Both the position numbers and the translations under genes were made by a program. Positions 7,941-14,436 of a stretch of DNA of 34,728 nucleotides are shown piece after piece (the first letter of the stretch is position 1; each line of letters opens with the position of its first letter). This stretch comes from Psychrobacter sp. UBA5136. GTDB taxonomy: Bacteria; Pseudomonadota; Gammaproteobacteria; Pseudomonadales; Moraxellaceae. A model generated the notes under the pieces. It saw only the letters and a list, made by a program, of their open reading frames with translations, searched no databases and was not told the origin of the DNA. The stretch covers positions 1-34,728 of the forward strand of contig NZ_DHYG01000040.1 in NCBI RefSeq assembly GCF_002414005.1, in the 5' to 3' direction.

Positions 7941-9603
7941 GCCAAAAGCGTCTGCTGATCGAGATTCTGATAGTACTATCCGTCAAGGACGTACTGTCAG
8001 CCGTGACTATGCCATGCAAAAACGTATCACCTCAAAATCAGTCTTAGGGCTGATTTCGTTGTTTATGTTCATCCCAATTATAGTGGTGCTGTTTTCGTGG
8101 ACACAGCCGGTTGAAGAAATCTGGGCGCACATGGCCGATTATGTATTGCCGCAAGTCCTTAAAAATACCGCTGTGTTATTGACCATGGTGATCATCATAG
8201 CAGGCAGTATCGGCACTGGTCTTGCGTGGGTGACGAGTATGTACCGCTTTCCAGGGCAGCGGTTTTTTTCGTGGGCGCTGATGCTGCCATTAGCAATGCC
8301 CGCCTATGTGCTTGCCTTTGTTACCGCTGGTATCGTGGATTTTAGTGGCCCGCTACAAACGGCTTTAAGAGAGTTTGGAGTGACATCTGCTATTCCATCG
8401 GTACGCAATGTCTGGGGTGCTGGTCTTATCCTGTCATTGGCTTTTTATCCTTACGTTTACTTGTTGGCACGCCAAGCATTTTTATCGCAAGGTAGGCGGG
8501 TGATTGAGGCAGGGCAGATGCTCGGTCTGGGTCGTAGCCGTATCTTTTTTCGTTTGGCATTACCGCAAGCACTTCCTTGGATCATTGGTGGTCTCTTATT
8601 AACAACGATGGAGACATTGGCGGACTTTGGCGCGGTGTCGGTGTTTAATGTCGACACCTTTACCACGGCCATTTATAAGGCGTGGTTTGGTTTTTTTAGT
8701 TTGACGACCGCCGCGCAGTTGGCAGCGTTATTGATTGGTGTGGTCTTTATCGTTGTATTGTTTGAGCAATACTGGCAAGCACGCCGCGGTACCACGACCC
8801 TCTCTCAAGGTGGTAATCGTCGTCTTGAGACCAGTACGGCGGCCAAAATTGCTATGACAGGGCTTTGTGCGCTGGTGTTTTTAATCGCGTTTTTGGCGCC
8901 ATTTTTACAGCTTATTTACTGGACGCTCACAAACTTTCGCCAAGATTTTGACGAACGTTATATCGGCTTTGTGACCAATAGCCTTATGATTGCAAGCATG
9001 ACCACGCTGTTTATTGCTTTTTTGGCGGTAACTATTGCGTGGATCAAACGCCAATATCCTGAAAAAACCACTCAGATGATGGTGACATTTGCCACTTTAG
9101 GCTATGTGGTGCCGGGTACGGTACTGGCTGTTGGGGTGTTTATACCCATCGCGTGGCTGGACAATCAGATGATTGGCTTTGGTCTTATCTCCAAACAAGT
9201 GTTGTCCGGTAGTGTGATTGTGATGTTACTTGCTTTGTCAACGCGCTTTATGACCGTGGGATTTCAGCCTGTGGACCGTCAGCTACAGCGCTTGACCGTG
9301 AATCAAGAAGCGGCAGCAAAATTGCTCAGTGATAGCCCATGGCAGCGCTGGCGGCAAGTGATGTTGCCCGTGCTTAGTCCTGGGGTGTTGACCGCATTAT
9401 TGATGGGTTTTGTTGAGGTCATGAAAGAGATGCCCATTACGCTTATGACGCGGCGGCACGGCTGGGACACGCTGGCGGTGCGGGTGTTTGAGATGACGGG
9501 CGAGGGCATGTGGGAACGTGCTGCTTTGCCAAGTTTACTCATCGTGCTGGTTGGCCTTATTCCGGTTTGGATACTGCTGCGTCAAAGCGATAAGCAGGGT
9601 TAA
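7930..9603 (+). CDS. Ferric-iron ABC transporter, fused permease (FbpB-like)
   Basis: Inner-membrane channel of the iron importer. The 557-residue protein contains two binding-protein-dependent permease domains in tandem, about 12 transmembrane segments in all. The two cytoplasmic EAA loops that contact the ATPase are EAGQMLGLGRSRIFFRLALP (about residues 195-214) and EAAAKLLSDSPWQRWRQVMLP (about 459-479). This duplicated layout is typical of FbpB/SfuB/HitB permeases. ATG7930 or ATG7933 is the start; both lie in the last copy of a 17-bp repeat and neither has a good ribosome binding site. An in-frame ATG at residue 29 (MQKRITSK) is an alternative that would remove the polar N-terminus before the first helix. 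It lies 120 nt after the binding-protein gene and is followed by the ATPase gene. Confidence 0.93.
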   Translation: MMTLPKASADRDSDSTIRQGRTVSRDYAMQKRITSKSVLGLISLFMFIPIIVVLFSWTQPVEEIWAHMADYVLPQVLKNTAVLLTMVIIIAGSIGTGLAWVTSMYRFPGQRFFSWALMLPLAMPAYVLAFVTAGIVDFSGPLQTALREFGVTSAIPSVRNVWGAGLILSLAFYPYVYLLARQAFLSQGRRVIEAGQMLGLGRSRIFFRLALPQALPWIIGGLLLTTMETLADFGAVSVFNVDTFTTAIYKAWFGFFSLTTAAQLAALLIGVVFIVVLFEQYWQARRGTTTLSQGGNRRLETSTAAKIAMTGLCALVFLIAFLAPFLQLIYWTLTNFRQDFDERYIGFVTNSLMIASMTTLFIAFLAVTIAWIKRQYPEKTTQMMVTFATLGYVVPGTVLAVGVFIPIAWLDNQMIGFGLISKQVLSGSVIVMLLALSTRFMTVGFQPVDRQLQRLTVNQEAAAKLLSDSPWQRWRQVMLPVLSPGVLTALLMGFVEVMKEMPITLMTRRHGWDTLAVRVFEMTGEGMWERAALPSLLIVLVGLIPVWILLRQSDKQG

Positions 9604-9611
9604 ATTGTCTC

Positions 9612-9671
9612 TTATTAAAGAAATTATTAAAAAATAGCCTTATTAAAAACAACAGTATTTAAAAACCTATT
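9612..9671. repeat. Degenerate 16-bp repeats between permease and ATPase genes
   Basis: Units TTATTAAAAAATAGCC (9624-9639) and TTATTAAAAACAACAG (9640-9655) are flanked by shorter related copies at 9612-9623 and 9656-9670. The array fills most of the gap between the two genes. Confidence 0.55.
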
Positions 9672-9672
9672 C

Positions 9673-11112
9673 ATGATGGGTTTATTCACTAATAGCTTAC
9701 TGGTACCGTCTATGTATACTGACTTGATGAACGATTCAACCAATCCAGCAGCGCCAAAATCTGTAAAAGTTGGCGGTAAGGCAAAACCGGAGCCTGTGAA
9801 AAAATCCCCAATAACGCCATTAACTAAAGCTCAGGTAGCGCAGCTGCAAGCGGATAAAAGCTTGCCTCATCCGTTAAATCAAAATGCAGTAAAACCAAGC
9901 ACAGAAAAACAAAGCTCCGTGCGAAATAATCATTCTTCTCCTGCCAATGGTGACAGTGCCACCGATGCGTATTTTAGCGTAAAAGATTTAATCGTCGGCT
10001 ATGACGATACGATTATCGTCAATGGCTTATCGCTTGATTTACAGCAAGGCGAAATCGGCTGCTTTTTAGGGTATAGCGGCTGCGGAAAAACCACGGCGTT
10101 AAGAGCGATTGCGGGCTTAGAGCAAAGCCGTGGCGGCAAGATTTATTTAAATAACCAGCGTCTAACGGAACGATCAGCACGTACTAGCTTTGCGGTCGCA
10201 CCCGCCAAGCGCGGCATGGGCATGGTGTTTCAGGATTATGCGTTATTTGAGCATTTAAGCGTGGCAAAAAACATCGCTTTTGGCCTGAACAAATGGTCGG
10301 CTGCCGATAAAAAAGCGCGCGTTAAAGAAATGTTAGCGCTTGTCGAATTGACAGAACACGCCGATAAACGCCCCAGTGAGCTATCGGGTGGCCAGCAGCA
10401 GCGGGTAGCATTGGCACGTGCATTGGCACCAAAGCCCAAACTTGTGCTACTTGATGAGCCCTTTTCTAATCTGGATGTGGTGCTGCGCGAGTCCCTAGCG
10501 ATGAACGTCCGAGATATTCTTAAACGTACCAATACCACCGCTATTTTGGTCACCCACGACCAAAACGAAGCCTTTGCTTTAGCCGACAAAGTAGGGGTGA
10601 TGGATAAAGGTAGATTGGTTCAGTGGGCGACGCCAAGTGAGCTTTATCATGAGCCGGTCAGTCCGTTTGTTGCTGAGTTTGTCGGCGAAGGGGCGATGAT
10701 AGACGGCATTATCAAAGAAGGCCATGTCGAGACCGCGCTTGGAGATATTTATCGGCGTATGGAAGTCTATGATGAGTTAGGGCAGCCGCTGTATTGCGAG
10801 TATGATTATCCCAATGGGACGCCGATTAAGGTATTGGTACGTCCTGACGATATCATTCATGATGATGAAAGCACGCAGACGGCGCTGGTGGTTGGACGCG
10901 TATTTCGCGGCGCAAACTATCTTTATCGTCTGCAGCTTGATGATGGTCAAACGGTTTTATCGTTGGTTGCCAGTCATCATAACCATGAAATTGGCTCGCA
11001 AATCGGCATTTTACCTATCCTAGAGCATGTGGTGGTGTTTGATGAAAAAGACATCAATGCTACCACCTGGTCAGAGTATGATAGGTCAGAGCGCGTGGAA
11101 GACGTTAAATAA
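9673..11112 (+). CDS. Ferric-iron ABC transporter, ATP-binding protein (FbpC-like)
   Basis: ATPase subunit that powers the importer from the cytoplasmic face. The ABC domain starts near residue 97 (AYFSVKDLIVGYDD). It has Walker A GYSGCGKTT (133-141), with Tyr where Pro is common, signature LSGGQQQ (237-243), Walker B LVLLDEP (257-263) and the H-loop His295 in VTHD. The C-terminal part (about 330-479) resembles the TOBE-type regulatory domain of FbpC proteins and includes VLVRPDDI. The protein is about 479 residues, over 100 longer than usual. Much of the excess is an N-terminal Lys/Pro/Ser/Gln-rich tail of about 95 residues that looks disordered. ATG9673 has no clear ribosome binding site, and in-frame ATGs at 9712 and 9727 are alternatives. 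Even those leave a long tail. Confidence 0.93.
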   Translation: MMGLFTNSLLVPSMYTDLMNDSTNPAAPKSVKVGGKAKPEPVKKSPITPLTKAQVAQLQADKSLPHPLNQNAVKPSTEKQSSVRNNHSSPANGDSATDAYFSVKDLIVGYDDTIIVNGLSLDLQQGEIGCFLGYSGCGKTTALRAIAGLEQSRGGKIYLNNQRLTERSARTSFAVAPAKRGMGMVFQDYALFEHLSVAKNIAFGLNKWSAADKKARVKEMLALVELTEHADKRPSELSGGQQQRVALARALAPKPKLVLLDEPFSNLDVVLRESLAMNVRDILKRTNTTAILVTHDQNEAFALADKVGVMDKGRLVQWATPSELYHEPVSPFVAEFVGEGAMIDGIIKEGHVETALGDIYRRMEVYDELGQPLYCEYDYPNGTPIKVLVRPDDIIHDDESTQTALVVGRVFRGANYLYRLQLDDGQTVLSLVASHHNHEIGSQIGILPILEHVVVFDEKDINATTWSEYDRSERVEDVK

Positions 11113-11120
11113 CCAGCAAT

Positions 11121-11154
11121 CTTAAGCTTGGCGAATCCTTAAGCCTGGCGAGTC
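11121..11154. repeat. 17-bp direct duplication covering the cmoM stop codon
   Basis: CTTAAGCTTGGCGAATC (11121-11137) is followed directly by CTTAAGCCTGGCGAGTC (11138-11154), with three differences. On the minus strand the second copy contains the last codons and TAA stop of the cmoM-like gene, so the first copy is a duplicate of a gene end lying outside the gene. Confidence 0.8.
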
Positions 11155-12062
11155 GCCATTATATGCAAATAGCGCCCAAGCCATTTATACGGCTCGAGTT
11201 GTGAGTAGCGCAGCTCCATGCGTATAACGGCATTAGGGTCGTTATGACCGCCGCGCTTTAGCGGCGCATAATCATGAAATACCCGTAAACCGCTGGCAGC
11301 TATCGTTTTATACGCATGCGCCTTTAACCAAGTCTCTACTTCTTCTTTGGCGACCGGATGATTTGGCGTGAGGCTTTTTTTATTGTCCGCTTTATAATCC
11401 GCGTTATCTAACAAGTTAAAATTACCCATGATAAGATTGCGATAATCAAAACTTGCCGGATTATAAAAACACAGCGACAGCGCCCCATTATCGCTCAAGT
11501 GCTCATCAAAAAAATCCATCACAGCCGCCGGTTCTGCCAACCATTCGAGCAGGGCGTGGCACATAATCAAATCAAACTTCTCTGTTTTATCCGCTAACTT
11601 TTCTTCAAGCGCTTGATATGGGCAGACATACCACGTGATAGCTAGAGCTTTATCATTTTGCGCGGCGCTTGCTTTGGCTTTTTCTAACATATTGGCGGAG
11701 ATATCATTGATGACTAGCGTGTGTCCTTGAGTAGCAAGCTCAATGGCAATTTGTGCAAGCCCTGCGCCGACATCCAAAATACGTAACGGTCGCCCAAGCG
11801 TTTTGCTTAACTTCTTAGTATAGTCAAAAATATCACGGCGTAATACTGCCAGCCGAATGTCGCCCTTTAAGCCGCCATAAACCTTTTTTTCAAAATGATC
11901 CGCAATCGCATCAAAGCTGCGATCGGTGCGCGTGTCAGGTTGTTTGTTCGGCTGGCTGAGCGATTGATTATTTTCTTGGTTGTTTTTGTGGTTCATAACG
12001 GGCTCTGTGGTAACTAATAGTTGGCTGCGGTATTTTTTGTTCTTTATACCATGACTTTGCAT
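11139..12062 (-). CDS. cmoM: tRNA 5-carboxymethoxyuridine methyltransferase (CmoM-like)
   Basis: Class I SAM-dependent methyltransferase expected to methylate the carboxyl of cmo5U34 in some tRNAs, giving mcmo5U. From about residue 48 the product follows E. coli CmoM closely: DRSFDAIADHFEKKVYGG, the SAM motif ILDVGAGLAQIAIEL (about 94-108), NDIS, CHALLEWLAEP, LCFYNP, MGNFNLLD, LRVFHDYAP and the end QEPYKWLGRYLHIMAT. The N-terminal 45 residues are polar and not conserved. ATG12062 is about 20 nt after a possible extended -10 (TGATAAAAT, 12089-12097 on the minus strand). ATG11996 (residue 23) is an alternative; neither has a good ribosome binding site. The gene converges with the iron ATPase gene, with only 26 nt between the stops and no intrinsic terminator. 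Confidence 0.88.
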   Translation of the reverse strand: MQSHGIKNKKYRSQLLVTTEPVMNHKNNQENNQSLSQPNKQPDTRTDRSFDAIADHFEKKVYGGLKGDIRLAVLRRDIFDYTKKLSKTLGRPLRILDVGAGLAQIAIELATQGHTLVINDISANMLEKAKASAAQNDKALAITWYVCPYQALEEKLADKTEKFDLIMCHALLEWLAEPAAVMDFFDEHLSDNGALSLCFYNPASFDYRNLIMGNFNLLDNADYKADNKKSLTPNHPVAKEEVETWLKAHAYKTIAASGLRVFHDYAPLKRGGHNDPNAVIRMELRYSQLEPYKWLGRYLHIMATRQA

Positions 12063-12354
12063 GGGCTTTATTTATGTTCAAGCGTTATATTTTATCAAAG
12101 GACATATTTTGGCGTATCCTACAGTAAAGCAGAGCGCTAAGCCATGGTACGTGTAGCGCATAGGCTGTTTACTTCAAGGTATGAGATGTGTCTTCTCTTT
12201 TTTTGTTGGCTTTTCCTAAGTTTTAGGGTATAAATAGTAAGAATTAAGCAACAATCTCCGCTACGTTCCCTAATAAAGCTTCTGCAATTTTAAATTATTT
12301 ATTGCCAAGGAATGTAGGCAATTTTCTGTTTTATCACTGCTAAGGATAGCAATC
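12063..12354. other. Divergent intergenic region between cmoM and the lipase gene
   Basis: No gene is seen. It holds a possible extended -10 for cmoM on the minus strand (12089-12097), a 6-bp inverted repeat GCGCTA/TAGCGC (12134-12139 and 12154-12159) around CCATGG, and the lipase promoter listed separately. The lipase leader downstream of that promoter is about 115 nt. Confidence 0.5.
12206..12234 (+). promoter_or_regulatory. Sigma-70 promoter of the lipase gene
   Basis: TTGGCT (12206-12211) and TATAAA (12229-12234) are separated by 17 bp. They lie 120 nt upstream of the lipase ATG in AT-rich DNA with no other good candidate. Confidence 0.65.
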
Positions 12355-14019
12355 ATGGTCTTACCCAACACATCTATTATAAACAAACCCATCATGACGC
12401 GCGGTATATTATCGCTAGCTATAGCCAGTAGCTTATTGCTTGCTGGCTGTAATGACGACAATGATAAGATTGGTTTTAATAATACGCCCCAACATATCGC
12501 CTCTTTTACTGCTGCTCAAATAGATCAAGAGTTGGAAGAAGCCTCAGAAATAGGTAAAGCAGTAACACCAAATGCTATTTGCGGTGTAACCGTAGAAAAA
12601 ATTAGCTACCAAACTAAAGGGTCAGCAGGTGAGGCCACCAATGCAACGGCTGCTTTGATGCTACCTAGTGGTGATAGCGACGAGTGTCAAGGTGATCGCC
12701 CAGTACTATTACATGCTCATGGTACCGCAACTGAAAAAAACTATGACTTTACCCAAGTAGGTAATCTTGATAATCCGGCAGGCGCTAGATCGACGCTGAT
12801 GGCTGCAAATTTCGCCGCGCAAGGCTATATAGTAGTCGTGCCAAACTATGCCGGCTATGATACTTCTACTCTAGACTACCATCCGTATCTAAATAAAAAG
12901 CAACAATCAGAGGAGATGGTCACTGCGCTAGATACAGCGCGTGCGCTTATTAAACAACAGCAAACTGCCAATAATGCTAACTATGTCAAGGTCAAAGATT
13001 CTGGTAAGTTATTTATAACCGGCTATTCACAAGGCGGGCACGTGGCTATGGCGACAGCTCGTTTATTACAGGATCAAAATAGAGTTGTTACCGCCATTGC
13101 ACCATCATCAGGGCCTTACGCGTTGGCTGCTTTTGGTGATGCTATAGTCTCCGGTAATGTCAACGTCGGTGCTACTGCTTTTGTACCCTTGTTGGCCAGA
13201 AGCTTACAAAACGTAGATGGCAAAATCTATCGGAATCCCACGGAAATTTTCACTAATCAATATGCAGATATCAAGCTACCAACGACATCAACTTTTGAAG
13301 ATTTAATAATAGCTGGCAAGCTACCACAGACTGCTTTGTTTCAAGCGGCACCGACAGGCATACCTCAACTTGATCCTGTTTCGCCAAGTGATAAATTTGG
13401 TTTTGCTGCAGAAAATTATTTGATCCAAACGAGCTTTCGCGCCGCTTATCTAGCTGATGTTCAAGCAAATCCTGATAGTTTAATAGCCGGTACAGGAGTG
13501 CTACCCGCAGAAAATCCGCAAAACGAGTTACGCAAAGCGTTAAAGGCAAATGATCTACGGGGTTATATCCCTAACATGCCAACGCTAATTTGTGGTGGTA
13601 ATCAAGATCCAACCGTGTTTTATGATCTTAATACTGGGGCAATGGCAGCTATTTTAGAAAATGTTAGTCAACAAAACCCAAGAACTAATTTAAACGTTAC
13701 TGTTTTGGATGTTGATTCAACTAATGAAGACGATGATGACCGTGAAGACAAGTCTATACTGACCCTAGTAGGTAAAGCTTCGATGAATGACTGGGACGTG
13801 AGTACAATAACAAAAGGCGTCCAAAACCAATTTGCAGCTACGGTGCAGTTGGTTGGTAATAATGCCGCCCAGAAGGTGATTGCTGACGGTGGTACACCAG
13901 CAGAAGCACAAGAAGCTGCAAAAATAGCAGTAGCTAGCACTTACCACGCCGGTCTTGTTAGCACCGCTTGTACTAATGCCACACGTCAATTTTTTGATCA
14001 AGAGTTTAAACAATCTTAA
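12355..14019 (+). CDS. Lipoprotein alpha/beta-hydrolase (secretory lipase/esterase-like)
   Basis: A 554-residue predicted lipid-anchored hydrolase. ATG12355 is supported by AAGGA (12342-12346) 8 nt upstream. The signal peptide ends in lipobox LAGC (Cys32; Cys19 if the ATG at 12394 were used). The mature part has the oxyanion-type motif HAHGT, nucleophile elbow GYSQGGH (Ser225), a likely acid in GGNQDP (Asp418) and a likely catalytic His531 in STYHAG, the order expected of alpha/beta-hydrolases. The overall pattern resembles large secretory lipases, but the substrate cannot be read from sequence. An acidic stretch (STNEDDDDRED, about 458-468) is unusual. ATA codons and AT-rich third positions seem commoner here than in neighbouring genes, possibly a sign of a different history. 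It has its own promoter and terminator, so it is probably monocistronic. Confidence 0.82.
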   Translation: MVLPNTSIINKPIMTRGILSLAIASSLLLAGCNDDNDKIGFNNTPQHIASFTAAQIDQELEEASEIGKAVTPNAICGVTVEKISYQTKGSAGEATNATAALMLPSGDSDECQGDRPVLLHAHGTATEKNYDFTQVGNLDNPAGARSTLMAANFAAQGYIVVVPNYAGYDTSTLDYHPYLNKKQQSEEMVTALDTARALIKQQQTANNANYVKVKDSGKLFITGYSQGGHVAMATARLLQDQNRVVTAIAPSSGPYALAAFGDAIVSGNVNVGATAFVPLLARSLQNVDGKIYRNPTEIFTNQYADIKLPTTSTFEDLIIAGKLPQTALFQAAPTGIPQLDPVSPSDKFGFAAENYLIQTSFRAAYLADVQANPDSLIAGTGVLPAENPQNELRKALKANDLRGYIPNMPTLICGGNQDPTVFYDLNTGAMAAILENVSQQNPRTNLNVTVLDVDSTNEDDDDREDKSILTLVGKASMNDWDVSTITKGVQNQFAATVQLVGNNAAQKVIADGGTPAEAQEAAKIAVASTYHAGLVSTACTNATRQFFDQEFKQS

Positions 14020-14054
14020 TACGGTCTAAATTAAGTACTAATGGTGATATTCAT

Positions 14055-14087
14055 AAAAAACTGTACCCATAAAGGTGCAGTTTTTTT
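14055..14087 (+). terminator. Rho-independent terminator after the lipase gene
   Basis: CTGTACC (14061-14067) pairs with GGTGCAG (14074-14080), one G-U pair and a 6-nt loop, followed by seven T. It begins 35 nt after the lipase stop. Confidence 0.9.
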
Positions 14088-14233
14088 ATGAACTACGATT
14101 CAAAAAATGCTAAAGACAAAACACTGTGATTAAAGTCATTTTTATCTTTCTAACTAGGAAGGAAGATAGTGCGCTAATCAGCTGTTTTGCTTGATTTTAA
14201 TAGCATCGAGAACCCCCTAAATCGGCAAAAATG

Positions 14234-14242
14234 TGTTAAAAT
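14234..14242 (+). promoter_or_regulatory. Candidate extended -10 promoter of gyrA
   Basis: TGTTAAAAT gives a TGn element directly before a 5/6 match to TATAAT. No -35 hexamer is recognisable at the usual distance, which is tolerated in extended -10 promoters. It would give a leader of about 190 nt. Confidence 0.4.
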
Positions 14243-14280
14243 AGCTTCTTTAATTAAACCTTACTTTTAACAAGAAACGT

Positions 14281-14371
14281 ATCGCCATTTTCCTATTATT
14301 TAGCTCGTTTGATGGCGCTTTTTATAGTCTGTTTATCAGGGATATTGACGCTTTTTAGCGCCTTTATTTTT
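14281..14371 (+). promoter_or_regulatory. gyrA 5' leader with mutually exclusive hairpins
   Basis: CGCCAT (14283-14288) can pair with ATGGCG (14312-14317). The overlapping GGCGCT (14314-14319) can instead pair with AGCGCC (14357-14362), and CGCT/AGCG (14349-14352 and 14357-14360) can form a small local hairpin. T-rich tracts follow both GGCGC (14319-14323) and AGCGCC (14363-14371). The rest of the 416-nt gap between the lipase gene and gyrA holds only the lipase terminator and the candidate promoter. No gene is seen there. Confidence 0.4.
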
Positions 14372-14436
14372 GTATGGCTATCAGCATTTTTAACCGAGCC
14401 AAATTTTAGAAAAAGAATGTAAATAAAGGAGTGTAT

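Noticed and set aside
14431..14436. GTG start of gyrA two codons upstream of the ATG
   Set aside because: The GTG overlaps the AGGAG ribosome binding site; ATG14437 has the correct spacing and the usual MSDSI start.
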